Assembly (NCBI GenBank): GCA_049516835.1
Contig: JBEKSR010000001.1
Span: 62,001 to 126,000 of the forward strand
Reading direction: 5' to 3'
Length of the DNA: 64,000 bases
Origin: Fen-178 sp049516835
Lineage (GTDB): Bacteria; Acidobacteriota; Terriglobia; Bryobacterales; Bryobacteraceae
The notes under the pieces: model-generated
Told to the model about the DNA's origin: nothing
The model's database searches: none
The model's input: the letters and a program-made list of their open reading frames with translations, nothing else
Made by a program: the position numbers and the translations under genes
Shown here: positions 8,583-16,802 of the stretch, one piece after another
Position numbering within the stretch: position 1 is the stretch's first letter
Layout of the letters: each line of letters opens with the position of its first letter

Positions 8583-9602
8583 ATGAACCGGCTGGCGCGC
8601 CGTTTTCTATTTCTCACCCTGGCGATCGCGGCAACGCTGCTGATCGGAACGGCAGGGTTCACCCTGATCGACGGCTACCCCCCTTTCGACGCTTTCTACA
8701 TGACCCTCATCACCATGACCACGGTGGGGTACAACGAGATTCATCCGCTTTCGCAGGCCGGGCGCGTTTTCAATTCTTTTCTGATTTTTTTCGGCGTCAC
8801 CACGATCTTCATCGCCCTGGGCGCCATGACCCAGACCATCATCGAGCTGGAATTCGGCCATGTTATCGGCAAGCGGCGGACCAAACGCATGATCGACAAG
8901 TTGAAGGACCACTACATTATCTGCGGCTACGGGCGCGTGGGGCGCGGCGCCGCCGCGGAACTGCAACACTCCGGCGTCCCCTTTGTGGTGGTGGATAACA
9001 GCCCGGAGCGCGTGGAACGCGCCCTGCTGGCGGGCCTGCTCGCCTTGGCGGCCGATTCCACCCGCGATGAGACCCTGCGCCAGGCGGGCGTGGACCGGGC
9101 TCGCGGGCTGGTGGCGGCCCTCGCCACGGACGCCGACAACCTCTTTGTGCTGCTTTCCGCCAAAGGCCTCAATCCGCGCATTTACGTGGCGGCGCGCGCG
9201 GCCGAAGAAGGCGCCGAGGAGAAGATGCGGCGCGCCGGCGCGGATGCCGTCTTCGCTCCCTACTCCATCGCCGGCCACCGCCTGGCGCAGTCGCTGCTGC
9301 GGCCGCACGTGGTGCAGTTTCTCGACTTCACCACCAAGGACATCGGCATGGACGTGGCCATCGAGCAGGTGCGCGTTTCCGAAACCAGCGAGGTGGTTTC
9401 GAGGACCATCAAGGAGATGCAGTACCGCCGCGATGTCGGCGTGATCGTCATGGCCATCCGCAAGGGCGACGGACACATGCTGTTCAATCCGCCGGCCGAC
9501 ACGGCCGTCGAGGGCGGCGATTACCTGATCGTCATGGGCCGCCAGGAAAACTTGCGCACTTTGGAAGGATTGCTGGCCGGGTCTGGCAGCCGGCGGGAAT
9601 AA
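8583..9602 (+). CDS. TrkA-type potassium channel protein
   Basis: This is a 339-residue, two-TM (Kch-like) potassium channel with a cytoplasmic RCK/TrkA module. The helices flank a pore with the selectivity filter TMTTVGYNEIHP. The RCK-N domain starts at HYIICGYGRVGRGAAAELQ (a Rossmann GxGxxG nucleotide-binding loop). The C-terminal RCK-C domain ends in DTAVEGGDYLIVMG. The frame is open 18 codons upstream, but the ATG at 8583 puts a typical short basic N-terminus (MNRLARRFLF) before the first helix. The longer start would place translation close to the tRNA gene. Expected role: regulated K+ flux sensed by NAD(H) or another ligand. Confidence 0.9.
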   Translation: MNRLARRFLFLTLAIAATLLIGTAGFTLIDGYPPFDAFYMTLITMTTVGYNEIHPLSQAGRVFNSFLIFFGVTTIFIALGAMTQTIIELEFGHVIGKRRTKRMIDKLKDHYIICGYGRVGRGAAAELQHSGVPFVVVDNSPERVERALLAGLLALAADSTRDETLRQAGVDRARGLVAALATDADNLFVLLSAKGLNPRIYVAARAAEEGAEEKMRRAGADAVFAPYSIAGHRLAQSLLRPHVVQFLDFTTKDIGMDVAIEQVRVSETSEVVSRTIKEMQYRRDVGVIVMAIRKGDGHMLFNPPADTAVEGGDYLIVMGRQENLRTLEGLLAGSGSRRE

Positions 9603-9659
9603 AGGAGTCCGCGGCGCGGTGCTGCACGGTATAATGACATGGGTTGCGTGTAGCCGGTT

Positions 9660-10280
9660 ATGCTGAAGCGTTTTCGTCAGTTTATCGATTCCATTGTCTT
9701 CGCGGGCCTGAAGCCGGACGCTCCCAGGGAGCAGGCCAAGCAAATGCGGCGGCTCGGCCCGCTGCGCGGTCTACTGGAGCGTGTTCTGCTTCGGCCGGCG
9801 CCCTCCGACCCCCTGTATCTCAGCAATCGCACGTTCGACCAGAAGGTGAAGCTCGGGCTGGCGATAGCAGTGCCGTGCCTGATTGCGGTGGGCGTCACCG
9901 TGCTCGGGCTGAGCCACTTCTTTCATGCCAACACTCCTGGGCCCGCCGCCGAGCCGTCTGCCGCCGAACTGGCAGCGAAGCTCCTGCCGAATGTGGACAA
10001 GACCATCACTATCGAGGTCAACAAGGACGTGCAGGTGTTGGATGCGCATGTCGAACGTGAGGGCGGAGTGAAAGTGGCCGGCACGGTCAAGAACAACACC
10101 GACCACCTGATTCATACGACGGAGATCATCCTCAACGTGACCGATAGCACGGGTTCGCACCTGGGAGCGGTGAGCGCCCGGGTGGACAACCTGGCGCCCC
10201 GTGCCACGGCGAAATTCCAGGTCTTCATCGAGCAGAAAGACGCTGCTTTCGCGCTGGTACGCGAAGTCCAAACGCAATAG
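9660..10280 (+). CDS. single-TM protein with an FxLYD-like exported domain
   Basis: This is a 206-residue protein of unknown function. The cytoplasmic part (1-62) is basic and ends in LSNRTFDQKVKLG. One membrane helix spans about 65-86. The exported part is a beta-sandwich-like domain, KVAGTVKNNTDHLIHTTEI, ILNVTDSTGSHLG and LAPRATAKFQVFI. This resembles FxLYD domains, which follow the pattern G-V-N-N plus a conserved P-G/A turn. The ATG follows the channel gene by 57 bases on the same strand. The domain call is from pattern only. Confidence 0.6.
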   Translation: MLKRFRQFIDSIVFAGLKPDAPREQAKQMRRLGPLRGLLERVLLRPAPSDPLYLSNRTFDQKVKLGLAIAVPCLIAVGVTVLGLSHFFHANTPGPAAEPSAAELAAKLLPNVDKTITIEVNKDVQVLDAHVEREGGVKVAGTVKNNTDHLIHTTEIILNVTDSTGSHLGAVSARVDNLAPRATAKFQVFIEQKDAAFALVREVQTQ

Positions 10281-10292
10281 CGGGCGGCGCCG

Positions 10293-10709
10293 CTACATGC
10301 GCGGAGGGGCGAAGAACTGGAGCGGCTCGAGCGCGGCGATGCGCCACTTCTTGCCGGACTTCTCGACGCGGCACTTCACGCTCTGGCGGCGCCGCTCGGC
10401 GACTGCGCCATCCTGCCGATCCACAATATGAACCAGCCAATCCAACTCCACGGCGCGGCTGCGATCATCCCCCTCTTCCCCGACCAACTCGATCGACGAC
10501 TGCACTTCGGCCTCGCGCAGAAGGGCCGTGACGCTGGCGCGGAGCGCCTCGTATCCCGGCATGGCGGGATCGAAAGCGTTCATAAATGCGATGGCATTGG
10601 CCTCGCTCAGCGCCGACGCCATGGAGGCAAAGAGATCCCATACCTGCTGCGCGGAATCGGCCCGGAGGCGGGCCGCGAAGGGAACCAGGAGCAGCACGCG
10701 GCGCGTCAT
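10293..10709 (-). CDS. small secreted NTF2/SnoaL-like protein
   Basis: This 138-residue protein begins with a short signal-like stretch (MTRRVLLLVPFAARLRA). The rest (SMASALSEANAIAFMNAFD, GYEALRASVTALLREAEV, then two to three beta strands with KCRVEKSGKKWRIAALEP) has the helix-helix-sheet pattern of NTF2/DUF4440-like folds. No catalytic residues can be named. It is the last gene of the aroC-def-fmt-argJ run. Its ATG lies one base beyond the argJ stop, so it is probably co-translated with argJ. Confidence 0.6.
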   Translation of the reverse strand: MTRRVLLLVPFAARLRADSAQQVWDLFASMASALSEANAIAFMNAFDPAMPGYEALRASVTALLREAEVQSSIELVGEEGDDRSRAVELDWLVHIVDRQDGAVAERRRQSVKCRVEKSGKKWRIAALEPLQFFAPPRM

Positions 10710-10710
10710 T

Positions 10711-11889
10711 TCAAGTCCTGTAGCTGGTGTTGATTTGAATGTAGCCCTCGGTGAGGTCGCACGTCCAGAAGCGCGCCGTGCCCTGGCCCTTGCCGCGGAC
10801 GGTCACGCGGATTTCGCACTCGGGGGCGTCCAGCTTACGCTTCAACCGGGGCTCGGAAAACGACACCGCCAGGCCTCCGTGGCACACCATGACACCTTGC
10901 ATGTAGACGTCGGTTTTGGAAGGATCGAAGGCTACTCCGGCATTGCCCGCGGCGGAGAGGATGCGGCCCCAGTTGGGATCGGAGCCCGCCACCGCCGTTT
11001 TCACCAGGGGCGAGTTGGCGATGGCGCGCGCCATGCGCGCCGCGCCATGGTTATTGGAGATCCCGGAAACCACGATGGTGATGAACTTGCGCGCACCTTC
11101 GCCGTCGCGCGCGATGGCCTGCGCCAGCGACTCCATCACCTGGGTGATGCGCTCTTCCACTTTGGGAAGCTCGCGGGGATCCGGGCGCACTCCGGAAGCG
11201 CCGTTGGCCAGCAGCACCAGCGTGTCGTTGGTGGAAGTGTCTCCGTCCACCGAAAGGCGGTGGTAGCTGCGCTCGACGCCGCGCTTGAGGATGGCGCGCA
11301 GTTGCGCCGGCGGAACGGAGGCGTCGGTCATGACGAACCCCAGGGTGGTGGCCATCAGCGGCTGGATCATGCCCGAGCCTTTGGTCATGCCCGCGATCCG
11401 CACCACGCCGCGCCGCAGACTGGTTTCGGCGAAGGCGGTCTTGGGCACGAGGTCGGTGGTCATGATGGCGCGGGCCGCGTCGTCGAAACGCCCGGTGCCG
11501 AGGCCGCCGACGAGCCTCGGGAGAGCGTCGATGATTTTCCGCGGATCGAGTTCCACCCCGATCACGCCGGTGGAGGCCGGCAGCACCTGCGAAACCGGCA
11601 GCCTCAGAAGTTTCGCGGCTGCTTTGGAGGTGGCGAGCGCCACCGCGTCGCCGGTGCGGGTGGCGCAGTTGGCGTTGCCGGCGTTGACCAGGATGGCCCC
11701 CACGAGGCCGCGCGACAGCTTCAAATGCCGGCGGCAGAGCTTCACCGGAGCGGCCTCGACGCGGTTCTGGGTAAACACGGCGGCGGCGCTGGCCGCGAGC
11801 CCCGTGACAATCAGGGCCAAGTCGTCCTTCTCCACCTGGCGAATGCCGGCGTAGGTGGCAGCGTAGGCATATCCCAGCGGCAGGGTCAA
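10711..11889 (-). CDS. argJ: bifunctional glutamate N-acetyltransferase/amino-acid acetyltransferase
   Basis: ArgJ transfers the acetyl group from N-acetylornithine to glutamate in the cyclic arginine pathway and can use acetyl-CoA. It is an Ntn-type enzyme that cleaves itself. The cleavage motif is KGSGMIQPLMATTLGF, with the break expected between Ala180 and Thr181; Thr181 becomes the nucleophile. The oxyanion-hole pair is in ASTGVIG (Thr107-Gly108). VNAGNANC, SVDGDTSTNDT and SDPNWGRI are further signatures. The family usually has ML after the nucleophilic AT; here it is TL. The start overlaps the fmt stop by 4 bases (ATGA). Confidence 0.95.
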   Translation of the reverse strand: MTLPLGYAYAATYAGIRQVEKDDLALIVTGLAASAAAVFTQNRVEAAPVKLCRRHLKLSRGLVGAILVNAGNANCATRTGDAVALATSKAAAKLLRLPVSQVLPASTGVIGVELDPRKIIDALPRLVGGLGTGRFDDAARAIMTTDLVPKTAFAETSLRRGVVRIAGMTKGSGMIQPLMATTLGFVMTDASVPPAQLRAILKRGVERSYHRLSVDGDTSTNDTLVLLANGASGVRPDPRELPKVEERITQVMESLAQAIARDGEGARKFITIVVSGISNNHGAARMARAIANSPLVKTAVAGSDPNWGRILSAAGNAGVAFDPSKTDVYMQGVMVCHGGLAVSFSEPRLKRKLDAPECEIRVTVRGKGQGTARFWTCDLTEGYIQINTSYRT

Positions 11890-12836
11890 AGGCGCATCCC
11901 TCCTATGTCCTCATCTTCCGCCAAATGCTGGCCGTTGGCAAATTCGGCGGCGGAGATGCGTTTGCGGCCCTCGAGCTGAACCTCGAGAAGTTGGAGGGCG
12001 CCGGAGCCGCAGCTTACCACCAGCGGCTTCACGGCGGAGATGCGGCCGGGGGGCCGGGGGCCAGGGGCCGGGGGCCGGAGGTCGGGGGCCAGGCGCGATT
12101 TCCAGAGGTGAAGGGTTTGGCCGCGGAAAGTGGTGAATGCGCCGGGCCAGGGCTGCAAAGCGCGCACACGATTGTGAATCGACTGGGCGGGTTGGCTCCA
12201 GTCCACCATCCCGTCTTCTTTCTTCAGCAGCCGTGCGTAGGTGGCCTGGGATGAGTCCTGCTTCTGGGGAACGATGGCGCCAGCCGCCAGACCGGCGAGC
12301 GTTTCCACCAGCAGATCCGCCCCCATGGCGGCCAGGCGTGCCCCGAGTTCTACGGCGTTCTCGTCCGGCCCGATTTCCGTCCAGGTCTTCAAAAGCATGT
12401 CGCCGGTATCGAGGCCGGCGTCGATGCGCATGGTGGTGACGCCGGTGCGCGTCTCGCCGTTGAGGATGGCCCATTGAATGGGTCCAGCCCCGCGGTACTT
12501 GGGCAACAGCGAGGCGTGCACGTTGACGATCCCGAGCGGCGCCAGGTCGATCACGGTCTGCGGAATGATCTGGCCGTAACCCACCACCACCATGGCCTCC
12601 GCCCCGAGGGCGCGCAGGAAATCGACGGCCTCCGGCAGCTTCACGCGCTCCGGCTGGCGGACTGGCAGCCCCATCCGCGCGGCGGCTTCTTTCACGGGTG
12701 GCGGCGAGGGGTGCTGTCCGCGGCCGCGGGGCCGGTCGGGCTGCGTCACCACCGCCAGCACCTGGTGCCCGGCCTCCACTATGCGCTCGAGCGTGGGGAC
12801 GGCGAAGGCTGGAGTTCCCAAGAAGACCAGGCGCAT
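11886..12836 (-). CDS. fmt: methionyl-tRNA formyltransferase
   Basis: The enzyme formylates Met-tRNA(fMet) with 10-formyl-THF for translation initiation. It has 316 residues. The N-terminal Rossmann domain has FLGTPAFAVPTLE. The catalytic triad is Asn105/His107 in IVNVHASLLPKYRGAGPIQW and Asp143 in DAGLDTGDM. The C-terminal OB-like domain begins around VDWSQPAQSIHNRVRALQPW. Near residue 250 is a low-complexity proline-rich insertion (LRPPAPGPRPPGRI), encoded by a G-run repeat described separately. It lies 10 bases after def and overlaps argJ by 4. Confidence 0.95.
   Translation of the reverse strand: MRLVFLGTPAFAVPTLERIVEAGHQVLAVVTQPDRPRGRGQHPSPPPVKEAAARMGLPVRQPERVKLPEAVDFLRALGAEAMVVVGYGQIIPQTVIDLAPLGIVNVHASLLPKYRGAGPIQWAILNGETRTGVTTMRIDAGLDTGDMLLKTWTEIGPDENAVELGARLAAMGADLLVETLAGLAAGAIVPQKQDSSQATYARLLKKEDGMVDWSQPAQSIHNRVRALQPWPGAFTTFRGQTLHLWKSRLAPDLRPPAPGPRPPGRISAVKPLVVSCGSGALQLLEVQLEGRKRISAAEFANGQHLAEDEDIGGMRL
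12045..12091. repeat. G-run microrepeat inside fmt
   Basis: On the plus strand about five runs of four to six G separated by CC, CCA or CCGG occur in 47 bases (GGGGGGCCGGGGGCCAGGGG and onward). It encodes the proline-rich linker of Fmt. The spacing could allow G-quadruplex formation on the non-template strand, and the tract should be prone to slippage. Confidence 0.7.
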
Positions 12837-12846
12837 CGCCGGCGCC

Positions 12847-13362
12847 TCAACCCCACTCCCCGGCGCGTTGGAGTTTCTTGATCTTGCGCTTCATCAGGTC
12901 GCGCTTCAGCGCGCTGATGTGGGTGATGTAGAGGCGGCCATTGAGGTGGTCGGTTTCATGCAAGAACGCGCGCGCCAGCACGTCTTCGCCGGTCTTTTCG
13001 AACTCCTCGCCGCGGGCGTTCCGGGCGCGCACCGTGACGCGCTTGGCCCGCCGCACCTGCTCGCGAAATCCCGGGATGCTGAGGCAGCCCTCCTCGCCCT
13101 CCTGCTTGCCCTCGATGCGAACGATCTGGGGATTGATCAAGACAAGTTTGTCGGCCGGATTCTCGCCATTGGAGACATCGATGACGGAGATTTTCTTGGA
13201 GAAGCCGATCTGCGGCGCGGCCAGCCCCACCCCTTTGGCGGCGTACATGGATTCGAACATGTCCTCGAGGAATTTGTGCAGCTCCGGGGTATCGAATTCG
13301 GTAACGTCCTCGGCCTCGCGCTCCAGCACCGGATTCCCGAACTTCACAATCGGATAAACCAT
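12847..13362 (-). CDS. def: peptide deformylase
   Basis: This metalloenzyme removes the N-formyl group from new proteins, undoing the work of Fmt. It has 171 residues. All three deformylase motifs are present: GVGLAAPQIG (44-53), EEGCLSIPG with metal ligand Cys93, and FLHETDHLNG with His135, Glu136 and His139. It sits between aroC and fmt on the minus strand, and def-fmt is a common bacterial pair. It ends 10 bases before fmt. Confidence 0.96.
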   Translation of the reverse strand: MVYPIVKFGNPVLEREAEDVTEFDTPELHKFLEDMFESMYAAKGVGLAAPQIGFSKKISVIDVSNGENPADKLVLINPQIVRIEGKQEGEEGCLSIPGFREQVRRAKRVTVRARNARGEEFEKTGEDVLARAFLHETDHLNGRLYITHISALKRDLMKRKIKKLQRAGEWG

Positions 13363-13367
13363 AAGAA

Positions 13368-14540
13368 TCAGAAACTCCTCACCTGTTCCCGGTAGCCTTC
13401 GAAATTCCGCCGTGTCTCACCGAGCGAGTCGCCACCGAACTTCTCGAGGAACGCCTGAGCCAGCACGATCGCCATCATGGCCTCCCCGATGACGCCGGCG
13501 GCCGGCGCCACGCACACGTCGGAGCGCTCGTAGGCGGCCAGGGCCGGTTCGCGGGTGGCCAGGTCGACGGACTCGAGCGGCCGCCGCAGCGTGGAAATGG
13601 GCTTGAGCAAGCCGCGCACGACGATGTCCTGGCCGTTGGTAATGCCGCCTTCGAGGCCTCCCGCGCGATTGGCGCCGCGCGTAAAGCGGCGCTCCCCGCG
13701 ATCATAGTGGATGGTGTCCTGGACCTTCGATCCGAAGCTCGCCGCGCCCTCCGCCGCGAAGCCGATTTCGACTCCCTTCACCGCCTGCATGGAGACGATG
13801 GCCTGCGCCAGGCGGCCATCGAGACGCGAATCCCACGTCACATGCGATCCCAGCCCCACGGGGACGCCGCGCGCCACCACCTCGAAGACGCCGCCGACGG
13901 TATCGCCGGTGCGGAACGCCTGGTCGACCGCGGCTTTCATACGGACTTCGGTTTCCGCGTCCACGCAGCCCAGCAGCACTTCCGGCTGGCGGCTGAGAGC
14001 GACAATCTCCTCCCACGCGGCGGCGCGCTCGAGCCGCACGGGGCCCACGGCGATCACGTGGCTCAACACCTGGATGCCGAATTCCCCCAGCAGCGCCTTG
14101 GCCAGCGCGCCCACGGCCACACGCGCCGCCGTTTCGCGGGCGCTGGCGCGCTCGAGGATGCAGCGCGCGTCGTCAAAATCGTACTTGATGGCGCCCGCCA
14201 GGTCGGCGTGGCCGGGCCGCGGGTGCGTCACCGCCTGGCGCCGGTCCCCGGCGCCCTCGGTGTCTTCCACGGGAAGCGCCTCGGCCCAGTTCTGCCAGTC
14301 GCGATTACGGATGAGGATGGCCACCGGCGAGCCGATGGTGCGGGAATGGCGGACGCCCGCGACGATCTGGGCGCGGTCCTCCTCGATCTTCATGCGGCCG
14401 CCGCGGCCGTAGCCCTGCTGGCGGCGCCACAGCTCGTGGTTGACGGCCTTCAACGATATGGGTATGCCGGCGGGAAGCCCTGCGAGCGTCGCCACGAGAC
14501 ACTCGCCATGGGACTCTCCGGCCGTCTCAAAGCGCAACAT
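13368..14540 (-). CDS. aroC: chorismate synthase
   Basis: This is the last step of the shikimate pathway (EPSP to chorismate, using reduced FMN). The 390-residue protein starts MLRFETAGESHGECLVATLA. Family signatures are RRQQGYGRGGRMKIE, HPRPGHADLAGAIKYD, RASARETAARVAVGA, FGSKVQDTIHYD, GGLEGGITNGQDIVVR and SDVCVAPAAGVIGEA. It is the first gene of the minus-strand run to argJ. The def start is 5 bases past its stop. Confidence 0.96.
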   Translation of the reverse strand: MLRFETAGESHGECLVATLAGLPAGIPISLKAVNHELWRRQQGYGRGGRMKIEEDRAQIVAGVRHSRTIGSPVAILIRNRDWQNWAEALPVEDTEGAGDRRQAVTHPRPGHADLAGAIKYDFDDARCILERASARETAARVAVGALAKALLGEFGIQVLSHVIAVGPVRLERAAAWEEIVALSRQPEVLLGCVDAETEVRMKAAVDQAFRTGDTVGGVFEVVARGVPVGLGSHVTWDSRLDGRLAQAIVSMQAVKGVEIGFAAEGAASFGSKVQDTIHYDRGERRFTRGANRAGGLEGGITNGQDIVVRGLLKPISTLRRPLESVDLATREPALAAYERSDVCVAPAAGVIGEAMMAIVLAQAFLEKFGGDSLGETRRNFEGYREQVRSF

Positions 14541-14621
14541 CGGATGAGAATTCTCATCGTAGCAGACTCGAACAATTATCTGGCTGAATGCGTATGAAGA
14601 TGATGGAAGCGGAGGCTTGCC

Positions 14622-14813
14622 GTGGTGAAGTTTCTCCTGTGGTGCATTCTGCTGGTGCTGTGCTGGCCCCTGGCCCTGATCGCGCTGGTGCTCTACCCCC
14701 TGGTTTGGCTGCTGCTGCTGCCGTTCCGCCTGGTGGGGATTGCGGTCGGCGGCGCGCTGTCGCTGGTGTGGTCCCTGGTGACGCTGCCGGCGCGCCTGCT
14801 GCGGGCGTGGTAG
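14622..14813 (+). CDS. small hydrophobic membrane protein
   Basis: This is a 63-residue protein with two or three membrane helices separated by single prolines (LWCILLVLCWPLALIALVLY, PLVWLLLLPFRLVG) and a basic end (ARLLRAW). The start is one of two adjacent GTG codons (14622 or 14625). It stands alone between the divergent aroC gene and the convergent PilZ gene. Function is unknown. Short hydrophobic frames can arise by chance, but the codon pattern looks coding. Confidence 0.55.
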   Translation: MVKFLLWCILLVLCWPLALIALVLYPLVWLLLLPFRLVGIAVGGALSLVWSLVTLPARLLRAW

Positions 14814-14815
14814 AT

Positions 14816-15220
14816 CTAACCTGGCAGGCGGAACTCCACCGGCGTCGGTATGGCCGTCTGTTGGAAGGCCCGCGAACCCTGGGTGCGGAATTCATACCGC
14901 TCGATCACCACGGCCGCCCCCTTTTCGTTACTCCGTACGACACAGCCGTAGATCATGAGCTTCATGGGGCAGGAGTCGTTGAGCAGAACCGGCCAGCTCA
15001 TCGACAATTCGATCGGCATGCCAACGCCGAGCGTGTTTTCGGCGGTGAACCACACTCCGCCGCTCGAGATGTTCAGGGTTTTTCCCGCGCCGGTCTCAGC
15101 GATGCGCTGGCCGTAAAGCATCTTGTAGCGCAATTCTTGAGCGATCTCGAAGCGCCGTTTCGTGCGCCTTTCCCGCTGGCCGTTGCCGACGGTCTGTTCC
15201 TCGCGAGTCTCGGTCACCAC
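14816..15220 (-). CDS. PilZ domain protein (candidate c-di-GMP receptor)
   Basis: PilZ domains bind cyclic di-GMP and pass the signal to motility, pili or polysaccharide machinery. The c-di-GMP signature is present in both parts: an arginine-rich RERRTKRRFEI and, about 30 residues on, LNISSGGVWF (the D/N-x-S-x-x-G part). The rest is a single small beta-barrel ending before RLPG. The frame is open to 15394, but GTG-GTG at 15220/15217 is preceded by GGAAGG at 6-9 bases, which favours a start there (about 134 residues). No other domain is attached. Confidence 0.8.
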   Translation of the reverse strand: MVTETREEQTVGNGQRERRTKRRFEIAQELRYKMLYGQRIAETGAGKTLNISSGGVWFTAENTLGVGMPIELSMSWPVLLNDSCPMKLMIYGCVVRSNEKGAAVVIERYEFRTQGSRAFQQTAIPTPVEFRLPG

Positions 15221-15383
15221 ACACCACCTTCCATCCGCAAAACTACACTGGACCGGCGGTGCGCTCAAGATGTCTTTGGTTAGTCCGGAGGCGCTAACCG
15301 GGCCCCGGAGGGAAGCGGCGCTCCGGCCGCAGGCGACTGAATCCACGGCACAGACCGAGGGCGAGAAAACCCTGTGAAAACAC

Positions 15384-15503
15384 CTGGACAACAAGGCCCC
15401 ATATTGCTGATATCAGGACAACACAGACAGCATCCCTGGCGGTGAGTCCCCTCCCGCCGCCAACCCCTCCGAGTGCCGGCCCCATGATACCCAGTTCGGG
15501 GCC
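15384..15503. repeat. structured repeat, copy A of a tandem pair
   Basis: This is one of two related elements of about 120 bases, 230 bases apart. The perfectly shared core is ACACAGACAGCATCCCTGGC followed by GGTGAGTCCCCTCCC. Three inverted repeats occur in the same order as in copy B. In minus-strand sense these are GGCCCC/GGGGCC, GGCGGCG/CACCGCC (one mismatch) and GCAA/TTGT. The element may be a small structured RNA. I do not recognise the class. Confidence 0.6.
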
Positions 15504-15613
15504 TTGCACCTTTTGCCGCGAAATGGCGAGCATGAATGAACTAGAGGTACTACGCCAGATCCCCCCAAAAAAGGGAGACCGCATCCCCCCACAAAAAAAA
15601 TTCTGAGAAATCA

Positions 15614-15733
15614 CTGGACAAGCAGACCTTAAACTGCTAGTATCAATACAACACAGACAGCATCCCTGGCGGTGAGTCCCCTCCCACCGCCAACTCTCTG
15701 AGTGCAGGCCCCGAGATACCCAGCTCGGGGCCA
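15614..15733. repeat. structured repeat, copy B of a tandem pair
   Basis: This is the better-paired copy. In minus-strand sense it has hairpins GGCCCCGAG/CTCGGGGCC with loop CTGGGTAT, GGCGGTG/CACCGCC, and GCAG/CTGC. The last differs from copy A by compensating changes (G-C in B, A-U in A). It lies 29 bases past the stop of the redoxin gene. It could be a 3' element of that transcript or a free-standing RNA. Confidence 0.6.
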
Positions 15734-15761
15734 TTAATTTTTGGGGGCCAGTTTTTGGGAC

Positions 15762-16802
15762 CTATGGGGACTTGCGCTGCAGGTTCACCGGGGCCCGCTC
15801 GCGGTCCAGTCCCTCGAAATGGAAACGCCACTCCAGCGGGACGGTTTCCGGCAGGTAGCATTTTCGGTCGTCGCAAGCCTGGTACCGCAATGATCCCTTG
15901 AGGATTAGCTCGCCCGAGGGGGTAACCAGCGTCCTGACAGCATTTTCCGGCCCGAAGGTGATCTCCCGCGTGATCCGCACGCGCCCTCGATATACCGGCG
16001 CCGTCTCGCCGATGGCCTTCAGGTGCAACTTCCGCGAGGCTGGGTACTGGAAGGGGTGCGCCTTGGCGGCGGGGCTTTCCTCGAGCTTCCAGTCGATCGG
16101 AATGTAACCCTCGACGCCGGGAGCGTAGACGTGCATATTGGGCTTGAGATCGAGCTCCAGGCTAAGCACGATGCGATGTCCGGGCCGCGCCACGGGCATG
16201 CTGGCCGCCGTAGTCAGGCGCAGGTGGTTGGTCTCGACGGAGCCGCTGGCCGCATCCGCCAAGGCTCCAAACTGCCGCACCAGGATGTCGGAAGCGGATA
16301 CGCGTTCGCGGAAGTCCTCTTCGAAGTACTTGGCGACAACCGTCCCCTTGGCATCCAACACGAACGTTCCGGGGCACGGAACGCCAAACTGCGGCGTGCC
16401 CGGCTTCACCGTCTCGTTCAAAATGCCGAAGGCGCGGATGATCGTCGATTGCGGATCGGAGAGCAGTGGAAAGGTGATGTGCCTCCGGCCAGCGAAGTTC
16501 TTCAATACCTCTACCGAGTCGTAACTGACAGCGGCCAGCCCGAGGCCCTGCTTGCGGATTCGATCCAGATTCTGTTCCAGCTCGACGAGCTGGATCTTGC
16601 AGAACGGTCACCAGTCCGCGGAACGGTAGAACACCAGCATGGCGCCCTTGGGGCCCATGATGGACTTCAGTGTCTGGGTCCGGCCCGCCTGGTCCAGCGC
16701 CGAGAATTCAGGCGCCGGGCTCCCCGCGGCAGGCCCGGTCTTGATGTTCTGCCCGTACAGCGCCGCGACGGCGACCAATGGAAGCCACGAGACTCGACGC
16801 AT
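15762..16802 (-). CDS. candidate selenoprotein: redoxin (AhpC/TSA-like, UxxC) fused to DsbD-N-like domain
   Basis: The frame runs from ATG at 16802 to TAG at 15762 with a single in-frame TGA at 16608-16610. Read through, it gives 346 residues. A signal peptide (MRRVSWLPLVAVAALYGQ) is followed by a redoxin domain: AGSPAPEFSALDQAGRTQTL, GAMLVFYRSADW, then TGA, then PFCKIQLVELEQNL. Homologous redoxins have Cys in WCPFCK, so TGA replaces the first Cys of CxxC (position 65; Cys68 remains). Cys TGC or TGT differs from TGA by one base. After it come SDPQSTIIRAFGI and GVPCPGTFVLDAKG. The C-terminal part (about 200-335) resembles the DsbD N-terminal/DsbC-like domain with YQACDDRKCYLPE. A SECIS-like hairpin follows the TGA. 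The alternative is a nonsense-mutated gene. Confidence 0.7.
16576..16594 (-). promoter_or_regulatory. SECIS-like hairpin downstream of the in-frame TGA
   Basis: In the mRNA, UCCAGCUC and GAGCUGGA form an 8-bp stem with a GUC loop. UUCUG/CAGAA can extend it across a small internal loop. The apical loop starts 22 bases after the UGA and has G first. That is the spacing (about 16-37 bases) and loop-G rule known for bacterial SECIS elements that recruit SelB. No selA/B/C/D gene lies in the window. Confidence 0.55.

Noticed and set aside
15384..15733. The two-copy repeat as a CRISPR array
   Set aside because: Only two copies of about 120 bases with a long unlike spacer and no cas genes. It does not fit a CRISPR repeat.
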